The notes under the pieces: model-generated
Told to the model about the DNA's origin: nothing
The model's database searches: none
What the model saw: the letters and a program-made list of their open reading frames with translations, nothing else
Source: Symsagittifera roscoffensis
Lineage: Eukaryota; Xenacoelomorpha; Acoela; Convolutidae
Length of the DNA: 64,000 bases
Reading direction: 5' to 3'
Assembly: GCF_963678635.1 (NCBI RefSeq)
Contig: NC_087064.1
Span: 36,837,716 to 36,901,715, forward strand
Program-made: the position numbers and the translations under genes
Shown: piece by piece, positions 38,501 through 50,500 of the stretch
Layout of the letters: each line of letters opens with the position of its first letter
Numbering within the stretch: position 1 is the first letter of the stretch

Positions 38501-41500
38501 TTAAATATATTTTGGTTGAAGATATACGGATACAGCAGATCATTCGACCTTTTTGTCAGCATCTCTGAGAATTCGGGGATTCCTTCATAATCACAAATCA
38601 TGGGAGTGCATATGTTTTGTTAAATCATCATCCATTATCATGGTTCATATGGCCTTCATCGATCTTCATGTTCAAAAAAGGGACACGATTTATATCGGGT
38701 TTCGTTCTGAACAGACAACTCGTCCTCCCTGGAAAACGAATCGAACGATGACTCTGCGGAAGATAAAAGAACTATGGCAGGGGATTTCATGATGAAAAAC
38801 AAAGGAAAAAGAGGCTTCGGTATAACTGAAAACGCGGATGGAGAAGAGAAACGGGGCGGCCTGGCTGGCGATTTTATGTTCGCAAAAAGAGCCGAAGAAA
38901 TAACTGCAGATGGAGAAGACCTGGACAACAAGAAAAATATGGCAAGCGATTTTATGATGAGCGGAAAAGCAAAAGGCAAGCGGGAGTTAGAAATAAATGA
39001 CACTCCAAACGATGTTGAAAAGAGAGGTATGGCTGGGAAATATTTTTTAAAAGGAAAAAAGAATTCCGAAAGTTCCGACGACAAGCGAACCTTGCCTGGC
39101 GATTTCATATTTAACAATGGAATAGAAAAACGAGAGCTAGAAATATATGACATTCCAAAAGATCTTGAAAAAAGAGGCTTGGCTGGGAAATATTTTTTAA
39201 AAGGAAAAAGAAGCTCAGAAAGTTCCGATGACAAGCGAAACCTGGCTGGCGATTTTCTGACAAATAATGGAAAAAAGCTAGAGCTGCAAATGAATAAGAA
39301 TTCAAATGATCTTGAAAAAAGAGGCATGGCTGGAAACTATTTTATAAAGGGAAAAAGAAGCTCAGAAAGTTCCGACGAGAAGCGAAACCTGGCTAGCGAT
39401 TTCATAGTAAATAATGGAGTAGAAAAACGAGAGCTAGAACTAAACAACAGTCCAAACGACGAGGACAAAAGAGGCATGGCGGGTAACTATTTTATAAAAG
39501 GAAAAAGAACATCTGAAAAGAATAGCCCAAAGGAGGTTTCACATTTGTTCGAAACTTCTGGTGAGAATGAAAAGAGGAGAATGGCTAGCAGATTTTTGTA
39601 CGGAAAAAAAAGCTCGGAACCGTTTGGGGATCAATTTTCAGACAACAGGAGAAACATGGTGGGTGATTTTACTATGAATAATGGAAAAGGTAAAAAAGAG
39701 ACTGACATAGTTGATCGTCCTAATGATGACAAAAAACGGCCGACAAAAATGGCAAGCAATTCGATTGATGAAAACTCCCACGAAAATGAAAACAACGACG
39801 ATAATTTAGGAGCAACAATGAGGGGCCGCAGATCAATCGACGAGGAGTCACCTTTTGACCATTTAAAACACGATCCACTCGAGACTGATGATTTGAATGA
39901 TAAGTTACATTTTTTGCGTTCTGCTGCAAGTCTGCTAAGAATAACAGACAAAGAGCGACGCGCTCTGATGCGCATTGACCCGGTCAACAGAAACCGTCAC
40001 CGACAAAACATTTTTTCTGGATTCAAACGGTCCCAAGAACATCATCCGATAGACTTCGGTCTGGACGAAGAGCCCAAATACATGAAAACTATATCATGCG
40101 AAGAACCCAAAAAAAGCTACGGTGTTTCTAAAAGATCAACACTATTTCGCACATTCTACAAAGGAAAGCCAAGTTACAAAAGAGACCACGACCACATGTC
40201 ATCAGAGAAACGAGGACTCGCCGATGAATTCGATGGCAAAAGAAGTGATGGCGGTTTGATGAAACGTGGGCTTGCCGATGAGTTTGATGGCAAAAGAAGT
40301 GATGGCGGATCATGGAAACGAGGACTCGCCGATGAATTCGATGGCAAAAGAAGTGATGGCGGTTTAATGAAACGTGGGCTTGCCGATGAGTTTGATGGCA
40401 AAAGAAGTGATGGTGGATCATGGAAACGAGGACTCGCCGATGAATTCGATGGCAAAAGAAGTGATGGCGGTTTGATGAAACGTGGGCTTGCCGATGAGTT
40501 TGATGGTAAAAGAAGTGATGGCGGATCATGGAAACGAGGACTTGCCGATGAATTCAATGGCAAAAGGAGCCATGATACTTCATGGAAACGAGGACTTGCC
40601 GATGAATTTGATGGCAAAAGGAGCAATGATGTTTCATGGAAACGAGGACTTGCTGATGAATTTGATGGCAAAAGAAGTGATGGCGGATCATGGAAACGAG
40701 GACTTGCCGATGAATTCGATGGCAAAAGAAGCGATGGCGGTTTGATGAAACGTGGGCTTGCCGATGAGTTTGATGGCAAAAGAAGTGATAGCGGATCATG
40801 GAAACGAGGACTTGCCGATGAATTTGATGGCAAAAGGAGCAATGATGTTTCATGGAAACGAGGACTTGCTGATGAATTTGATGGCAAAAGGAGCAATGCT
40901 ATTTCATGGAAAAGAGGACTAGCCGATGAGTTCGATGGCAAAAGAAGTGATGGCGGTTTGATGAAACGTGGGCTTGCCGATGAGTTTGATGGCAAAAGAA
41001 GTGATAGCGGATCATGGAAACGAGGACTTGCCGATGAATTTGATGGCAAAAGGAGCGGTGATAATCCATGGAAACGAGGACTTGCTGATGAATTTGATGG
41101 CAAAAGAAGTGATGGCGGATCATGGAAACGAGGACTTGCCGATGAATTCGATGGCAAAAGAAGTGATGACGGTTTGATGAAACGTGGGCTTGCCGATGAG
41201 TTTGATGGCAAAAGAAGTGATAGCGGATCATGGAAACGAGGACTTGCCGATGAATTTGATGGCAAAAGGAGCGGTGATAATCCATGGAAACGAGGACTCG
41301 CCGATGAGTTTGATGGTAAAAGGAGCGTTGACAATCCATGGAAACGAGGACTCGCCGATGAGTTCGATGGCAAAAGAAGTGAAAGCATAGCTTGGAAACG
41401 AGGACTTGCCGATGATTTTAATGGAAAAAGAAGCGATATTTCGTGGAAACGAGGACTCGCTGATGATTTCGATGGAAAAAGAAGTCACGACTACGCCTGG

Positions 41501-44500
41501 AAACGAGGACTTGCCGATGAATTCGATGGCAAAAGGAGCAAGGATGCTTCATGGAAACGAGGACTCGCTGATGAGTTCGATGGCAAAAGGAGCTATAATT
41601 CATGGAAACGAGGACTCGCCGATGAGTTCGATGGCAAAAGAAATCACGACAACGCCTGGAAACGAGGTCTTGCCGATGAGTTTAATGGCAAAAGAAGCGA
41701 TATTTCATGGAAACGAGGACTCGCCGATGAGTTCGATGGCAAAAGAAGTCATGATGTTTCATGGAAACGAGGACTTGCCGATGAATTTGATGGCAAAAGA
41801 AGTCATGATATCACTTGGAAACGGGGACTTGCCGATGAGTTCGATGGCAAGAGAAACAATATTTCATGGAAACGAGGACTTGCCGATGAATTTGATGGCA
41901 AAAGAAGTCATGATATCACTTGGAAACGGGGACTTGCCGATGAGTTCGATGGCAAAAGAAACAATATTTCATGGAAACGAGGACTCGCCGATGAGTTCGA
42001 TGGCAAAAGAAGGAATGATATTTCTTGGAAACGGGGACTCGCCGATGAGTTCGATGGCAAAAGAAGTCATGACATCGCATGGAAGCGAGGACTTGCTGAT
42101 GACTTTGAAGGCAGAAAATGAAATCTCACTCCCAGAAAATTTGATTTGAGCCAAAGTTGGATTTATTTGATGCAATTATCAGAATTTTGCGTTAAATCTG
42201 CTATTTCATGAGCTCCATTACAAAATAAGATCGTTCGAGCATAATATGGTTGACATTGAAACCTATATGACTGTTTTCCTTCAAGTTGATTTTGTATATT
42301 ACAACTTTGGGAGAGGACGCTTTCAACGCATGTACTAGAAACCGAACAGAACCTATTAATAAAAAAAATTTAATTCAACAAAAAGTCTGTGTCTAACCAG
42401 ATTTTTAATTGCGTCTTCGATTACGTCCTTGATTTTGATGTGGTGGATTTTGTAGAACTTGCATAGCTTTTCAGCAATAAAAGATTTTCCCACTGCAGGA
42501 GGGCCCAGAAGACAAACTCTGATTGGCTAAAACAAGGTCCAATCAAAATCATTCATTTATTAGCAGTTTGCACAAAATCACATCTTTAAACCATATAGTT
42601 TGGTAGCAAAACTTCCTTGAAAATTGCTTAAAATTGCGCATCGACCATCAATCAGGCAGAAAACCTCCTATTTATAATTCAGGTTTTTAAACTTGTTATA
42701 ACATTGGATACTCAAACTTTGGTATAAATTTACTTAGCAGAAACTCTAACTAAACTCGAAGAATCTTTCTTTGATTAAAAACCCCCTACCCAAAAAAGAC
42801 GATAAGATTTCTGGTCCGAATAGTGCAATTTAAAGACAAGTCAATTATTTCAATGCTCATTTCGATTCAATAATTCAAGTTTTCATTATTCAATTGTACT
42901 CGTATTTGTATCGAATTTTGAAATTTAAATAATCAAGCTTGGGGTCAACCTGAAGTTTTCGCGTTTCTTTGAACTCCTTCACTAGAGCACCAATGCTCTC
43001 GGCAATTCCCGCCTCCGACACCCAATTGATGTTCATGCTCTCTTTGATATACACGGCGTCCATTCTCAAGTTCACCAGCAGATGGTCGAAGTCAGCTTGC
43101 TGAAAAATTTTCAAAAATGTTTGAAAAATGATTCAGAGATAACTGACTGAGAAACGAAAACAAACGGCCATGCGAAACAATCAGCAAAGCATAATAATGG
43201 GGAAGTTTTCACAGTTAAAAGGGTACGGGTAGAATTTATATCACTGGACAGCTCACATTAAAATTAACCGATTTTGTAAAATTTCTCAAATAAAACTAGA
43301 ATAAGCTAATTAGTATCTAAAGCCTAAGTCTGTTTTTTGGCGCATTCAAAGAAAATACTATTACTGAATTACAGACTAGATTTGCGTTGGCAAAATTTTG
43401 CGTTGGCACTAGATTCGTAGGCAACATCAGCTAAAATTGCATAATTAGAAGAAACACATTCATCAAAACATGACAACAGAACTATTTAATTTTTAGAGGG
43501 ACAAATTTAACGCCTGTATTAGTACTCACTGGGCTGGGTCTTTTATTGTCCTGAAGTATCAAATAGTAATCAACATCGATATTTGTTAATATCATTATTG
43601 GACTTTTTTTACTGTTTCTTTTCAAATGAGGATTATTCTTATGACATATGGACCTAATGCGGAAAAACTCTAAGCCAATCGACGCTCTTTAAACTGTCGA
43701 AGACTGGCTAATACGCTATTTTGCGAAAAATTAAGGCCCCAAAAATTATCAGCTTTGATTTCAAACCAGTGCAGATTTAGGATTTTCTCGAGGAGAGAGG
43801 CAGATTGTCAAATGAATTTCGTCAAATGAGTTTGTCAGCTTTTTTTAGATTGACCAATATGATTTTCTGAGCTCTCCCAAATCACTATTTTGACCAAATT
43901 TTCTGCGTCGTCGGTGAACTTTTAAAAGAATGATAATCGCTGCTTCAAAACAGAAGTATCTTGGGAAGTTTTGGGTAGTAAAAGGGTCATTTTTCTGAAG
44001 CCCGCATAAAACCGCTACGCAAACCGCGCCCTCTAGTTTTTTTTTGGCTTACAATGATTTGATACAGCATCAAATTAAAAAAAAAATCAGAGAAGCAGAA
44101 TTAACTAGGTATATTTCGTTGACTATGTGTAGATTTTTCGTCGTTGGATTTTCGATTAATTTTTAGGATCACTTCAATTTTGTTTGCTTAGCAGAACTTA
44201 TTCTTATCCAATATAAAAAAACAAATAGCGCAAAAAATGTAAATGGTTTTTAATTTCAAAAATCAATTTTTTTATATTTCGGTGAAAAGATTCTGAGTTT
44301 TTTTGAGTTTTTGTTTTTTTGAAAATTTTTCAGCTGTCTGTTGGGTGGGTCCTGACACATTAATCAACCCGATTTGACTTTATCTGTGGTAACGGTTTTT
44401 TTTTTAATTATTGAATCAAAAATAAATGATGACTTTACCATTTCAACCTTCACGTAATCGTTTAATTTTTGATCCAATAGTTTTTTGGGAAAACCCGATA

Positions 44501-47500
44501 GCACCGATAAAATCAAATCGGGTTGGTTGATGCGTCAAAACTCTACCAACAGACAGCTAGAAAAGTTTCAAAGAAATCGAAAACCTCAGAGAAATACTGA
44601 ATTTTTCCACCAAAATTTAAAACAAATTGACCTTTGAAAATAAAATCATTTTTCGCGCCATTTGCGCCCTTCTTTTAATTGGAGAAAAAATTTTTCTGCT
44701 GAAAAAAAAACAAAGTTTAAGTGATCCTAAAAACTAATCAATAACCAAACGAAAAAATAGTTTTATTGCACGTCACGGTTTTTAAAAGCGATATAAATTA
44801 TTTTAAAAACACAACCTAAATATGAGTCTTTATTTCGCTTGTTCACAACAAATTAAAGCCATTTCAAAATTCATTCGAGCTGCAATGAAAAAACTCCTAA
44901 TGACGCTCATGATAAGAAAAGTGAATGAAAAATTCTTTTATTGCCCATCAACTTTTATGAGGCGCCAATTAAAACAAGCACGTCGTCCATTACCTCAGTA
45001 AAGGTTTTTCGAAGGCAAAAAATAACAATAATAGACGGCTGTTGAGCAAGTAGCACAGTGTTTTGACCACAGTTACATTTAAAAAAACTAGGCCATTTTT
45101 GTGAGTGGTGAGAAAAAAAACCCTTACGGAACAAGTAGAACTTTCGTATTAGCTTGTATTGACTACAGCTTTCTTTCAAAAATGATTAACTTAACAGAAA
45201 AAAATCAAACTAGTTTTCCGCTTCAATTTATATGTTTTTAAACAATCGTTTTTCGAAATTTTTAGTGCTGGTGAAGCTTTATTTGAGTCTTCAACCTCTA
45301 CTTTTTGTTTGCCAAATAATCTTTCATAGCTTAAATAACCAATTTTCTGTGAACAATTATTTCTTTACTCGCTCAAAATTAGACAAAAACTAAAAAAAAT
45401 CTTTTTACTCTGAAACTTTGCTCTATTCTTTTTATTATAAAATTAGAGCAAAAACTAGAAATTTAGACCGGTTGACTGAGAGAAACATTTCAAAGCCAAT
45501 CATATCACGACTGAGAAAGTAGTAAAATGGTATATCAATCGACAAGTAACAAAAACTATACAAATAAAAAGACAGCCAAAAATAAAGTTATTCATTTTCA
45601 ACGGTCGCATCAAAAACGTATTTTTCACTACATGCAGGCAATTTGAAGCTTTTAGGTCAAAAACAAATTCCTGGTGATTACATACATAACACAAAAAATT
45701 CTAAAGTTAACAAAATTGGGCGTAGTCGCTTATGCAGAAGAGATTCACCCAATCTTTTATTCGATTGAACACAGAACATTAGGTTTGGCAGGGTAGTTCT
45801 CGAAAGAAGCCAAAAAGTTTCAAAAAATAGTCTAAAAAACAAAATTTTGACTTTTCCGAATCCATAATTTTTGTGTAAAAAAAAATTGTGAATGTTCGCT
45901 AATGCGGGTAGCTTACCACTACTTGTTTTTTCCATTGAACCCAAAATTTCAGGTTTGGGAGGTTAGTTTTTAAGAAAAAATAAAAAAACCAAAAACGGTT
46001 AAAAAACGGTAAAAAAAGGTGAAAAAAAACATAATTGCCTAGGGAAGAGGAAGAAGGTTTCTCAAATCTGATTTATCAATAGAAACAAAAAACTGAGATT
46101 TGCTAGACTAGTTTTTGCAAAAACAAAACAAACCAAACATATCGGTGAAATATTACACCCTCAGACCTTTTCGACGGCTGTAGACAAAAAGGAAAGCAAA
46201 GAGACTAGGGGAGTATGCAGGCACACAAGAATGTAGGCGGTCTTTCTTTGAATGCACCCTTCTTTCAAAATCAGTTTAAAGGTTTTGAGAAAAAACTAAA
46301 ACTTTTGCAAAAAGTAATAAATTTTTCGAAGCTTCTAAAAAAATTTAAAAAAAAACCATACACTTTCATAAAACCTACTTTTATCCAACAGGAACTCTTG
46401 GCAAATATTCTAGGTATACAATCTATTAACTGAACAAAACTTTTGAAGAGGAAACAAGGCCAACAATCTTTGAGCAGACACCAGTTGAGCTGAAAAAAAA
46501 TTATTATGCAAAAAACGTTAAAAAGTTTCAAGTCTCTCTGAAACTGAACATGTCAGTAGAGAGTTGTTAAGGCATCATGTTAAATCCTTTTCACACCTAC
46601 ATTAAAAAAATTCTCAGTGCCGAGAAAAACGGCTGGGTTTAAAAGTTTCGACTTTTCGCAGTGCATGAACATTTTATTCAGACTTTGAAAAAATTAGTAA
46701 AATAAAATTCTCAAAAAATTTTCTGCAATTATTTTTCTTTGTTTTTTTTAAAATCATTTTCCGAAGTAAACTGATTTCCATTAAGCCTAATTTGTCTAAA
46801 AATTAGTGTTTCTAGTTTGGAGTGAATGATATATTTGTCATATTGAAGCTCTTTTAGTCGCTATTCGAACGGTGACTATAAGTTTTAAAAAACAGTCGAA
46901 AAAAAATGTGAAGGCTAATCATATTTTTTTGTAGTTTTTTAAGAATATGGTCGGAACTTTTTGTGCTACTTGTGAAGCAACCGGCTTTCCTTGTTAATTT
47001 TTTATTTCTAACTTTAATGCAGAATAAAAACATTTGAGTCTCTTTGTTTGCTTAAAACCAACAACCAACAACCAAAGTTTTCGTTACAGGCTAAAATGCT
47101 TACAACTCAATCTGTTTTTCTCAACACTGGAAACTTTTGTTTAGGACACTGTTCTTAGCGGTTCAATCACAAATTTAAAAAATTTATAAGGGTATAATCA
47201 ACTCAGTTGCACACGGCATTTTGCAAGCATTATTGTTCCGAACATTGAAAATGGGGAGGAACTTTGCATTCGGGTGTGTTTTAGTTTTTTTTTGCTTCCA
47301 TGCAAAATCAGGTAACACAAATAAAAATAATCATCAGAATGTCGAGTGGTTTTTGATATAAAAGCCTTATCAGTCGTGATTAGAACGACTTTTAAGAACT
47401 TTGATTTTTTTCTCATAGTTGGAAAAAACCGGTTTGGAATTTTTGATTTTTCGTCTACTTTCGAGCAAATAAGGTGACCCTGAATGCTTACAATGGCTGG

Positions 47501-50500
47501 TTTAAGCTTAATTTAAGCCGTGAAAATTTATTTTCACTCAAGTAAAAGTAGTTTTTGGGGAGTTTTTTAGCGCAATTTTGGGAATCAAAAATTTGAAAAT
47601 TTAAAATGTTTCTGCAAAAAAAATTTTTTTTCGTTTTTGTAGTCATTTTTCTTCAATTACTGTTTTCAAATTGACCATTTTTTAACCCTCAAATATGCCT
47701 AAATTCTTTTTTTTGTTCAGATCTTTTTATCGCAACGTGCAGAAAAAAAACTAGTCCAATTTGAAATTTTTTTTTGTATTATATAAGACTGTGGTTGGAA
47801 CATCCTGTGCTTCTTGCACAGTAACCGGCTGTCCTTGTTATTCACATTTTGTAATTTTCCGAACCCTATAATTTTACAAAAAATTTTCGCAAGTGAAACA
47901 TCTTTTAATTTTGATCTCAGAGAATCAAAGTTTTCTAGATGGTATCAGAAATTTGTCAAACTGTTTTATTCAAAAAGTGAATTGTTTGGAAGAAGGCATA
48001 ACAAGAGAGAAGTAATACTCGGTTACTTTTTTTTGTAACTCGGAATTAATTTTGCGTTTTAGTGCAAATATGACCGACCGTTGAAAAATATCCAACGAAA
48101 GTTAGTTTTTTTTCAAGTTAAATGTCAAACTAACAAGAAAGCTTTATGAGCGTGTAGTTTTATTTAAACGGAAACAATTTTTTTTTCAAAATAGCTCTAC
48201 TGGTTCTTAAGCAACTTAAGAGAACCAAATTTTAAATTTTTCACAAAATCATTCCGTTTACAAATGCACGGCGAGTAAAGCTAAATAGTTTGTTGATTTT
48301 GCTAGGTGCTCACAAAGCAACTTTTAGTTCCGAGTTCCGACCATTGGAATCGGTGTGAAATTGTGTCTTCGTTGTTTAGTTTAGTCCGCGCAATTGATAT
48401 GAAAAAAAAACGATTTGAAAATGTTGAGTTTTTCTAATTTTGAGTGAGTAAAACGAACGAGTACATCTTGCAACTAATGGGCCGAAATGGGTCTAGTTCT
48501 TAGAATTCAATTTCAGCCGTAAAAGTTTAGTTCTGCGCCAAAAAAATCGTTGTCGAAGTTTTTTAGTGCAATCTTCAAAAAAAGTCTTAAATTTAAAATA
48601 TGACACCATTCAAAAAAAAGAAAAACAGTTTTTTTTTTAGTTTTTTATTATTATGATCGGAATATTTTATGCTACTTGCACAGGAACCGGCTTTTCTTGT
48701 ACTTTTTTCTCGTTAAGTTTGGAGTGAAATGGCGGAACATGTTGATGTCAAGTTGATTGAAAGTCTATTGCGTCAAAATCAATTCAACCATACGACATAT
48801 TCCTTCACAACTTTCCAACCCTAATCTCACTATCTATCAACCCTCCAGATTGGCCCCTTCCTTTTGTGTATGAGACTGACCTCGAGGTCCTTGAGGAGGA
48901 GTGCGTCTTCCCGGGACACACACCTGACCTTTCCATTGTGCAGTGCCACACTGACAGCCTTCACGATCTCCATCAGACTCAGCTGGCTGTCGTCCACTGC
49001 CACCAAGTACCTCGTCTTCGGCCGACTGTCCAGAATGTTCTGCAGAACCCTACAGCGCCAAAATAGATTATGTCATGCTGCCTCATTTAGTTGAATGTTA
49101 ATGAAATGTACTAAATTGCATGTTATTCTAAAAAACACAACTGAAAGATGGTCGTCACTACTGTCAGTACTTCAGCAGTTCGTTCATTTGAAAAAGCAAA
49201 TCTGTAATCATCTAAGTCATGACCAAAGACCTACAGCGCCAAATTACAGTGTCTGGTACTCACGCAGCGAGGTCCTTGACGTGGATGGTGGGGAGGATGT
49301 TTTCTCCCGTGCCATAGCACTGCAGTGCATCCACCTGACCATGCCACGCAGACTAAAACCATGTCAAAAACTATCAATCATAAATAAATTGAGTAAATCA
49401 CACATTCGAGCAATTTCTTAATCACTTAGTCATTTACGCACAGTTTGCATCAGTTTTCAATAAGAGGCACAGACATAAAAGGCTCAGGCAAGTTGACTGC
49501 AATTTTTTGGACTCTCTTCGAAAAGTTTTGACCAAAATTTTATTCGAATAGATAATTTTCTTTAAAAACAATCAGACACTTCATAAATTTTCTGTGAAAT
49601 GTAGGTTCCCGGAATAAAATACATTTTTACTGTTTTTGTTGTCTTACCTTGAATAAGAAGTGGAATACACTCTCCTCCATGCCATAAGTCATGCCGGCGG
49701 CCACCACGTACGAGATCAGTTGCTGTTTATTCTGAAAAACAAAATAGGATAAGTGAGGGCAACGCCTCTGCACATAATAACCGCACTAAACTCAAATGTC
49801 AAAAAAGAAAACCACCGCAGAAACAAGTTCGAACTATGCATTCATTTTAATTAACCAAACAAAAAGTATTGAAGGGGCGTCAAACTACTTGGCGTACTCA
49901 CAGTCTTTCCGCACTTGATCACGGTCTTTTCACAGCTGATGTGGTTTTTGAAGTTGGGGTGGGGTTTCCTCCTTCTGTAGTCATCCTCCGTGAAGGGAAT
50001 CTCAGGATCCTCCTATAGCACACGACACAAAATGTTAAATAATGCAGAAACAGTGCATGGAAACACACATTAGCTAAAATGATGTTTTAGCAGCTGGAGA
50101 AATGCAAATATAAGTCTCTACAGATGCCATTTTTGAACAGATAGACACAGTTTACTAAAAATGAGATGAGTCTGACATGTACAATGAGTTAAACTGACAA
50201 TTTGATCTTCTATCTATTCTAAATTTGACATTTGATATGACAATCTGTTCGGCCAATCGTATGAACTGTACCTCCGAGCGTCGCATTGCCTGAGAAACAA
50301 AGTTAATGAGAACTAACTAAATAGAGCATTTTTCCACAACATAACAAAGTTATATGTTTCCAATGAGGTCAAAATCATCAATTAAATTTCAATTTGTTTC
50401 CCCGACTTGTTCCAAATGACAGGGTTCTCTTACTGGGTCTAGGGGTTTGGATTTTGCCCAGGTGAGGACGGAGGACACGAGGATGAACAGCTTCTGTCCA

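Larger units (their letters stand above)
32958..38714. other. Intron 3 of the peptide gene
   Basis: A 5.8-kb intron made of MITE copies, a tRNA-like module, the CAA tract, a C-run at about 38250-38277 and AT-rich DNA. I see no further exon in it. Confidence 0.5.
43100..48880. other. AK7 intron 9
   Basis: Holds a MITE, foldback element 1 and the family B array. No exon or nested gene is supported in it. Confidence 0.5.

Noticed and set aside
40174-41388. 404-codon minus-strand frame of [13 protein letters not shown] repeats, and other minus and plus shadows over 40-42 kb
   Set aside because: Out-of-frame reflections of the GLADEFD array. They share its boundaries and have no start, splice or family evidence.
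31515-42118. Arrays as a CRISPR or simple satellite
   Set aside because: Units stay in frame for over 1 kb, changes are mainly conservative and Lys-Arg sites are kept. This is coding selection, not satellite or CRISPR structure.
48931-48932. Early donor GTCAGG in AK7 exon 9
   Set aside because: The frame beyond it continues the AK7 match ([13 protein letters not shown]) to the next donor, so the longer exon is preferred.
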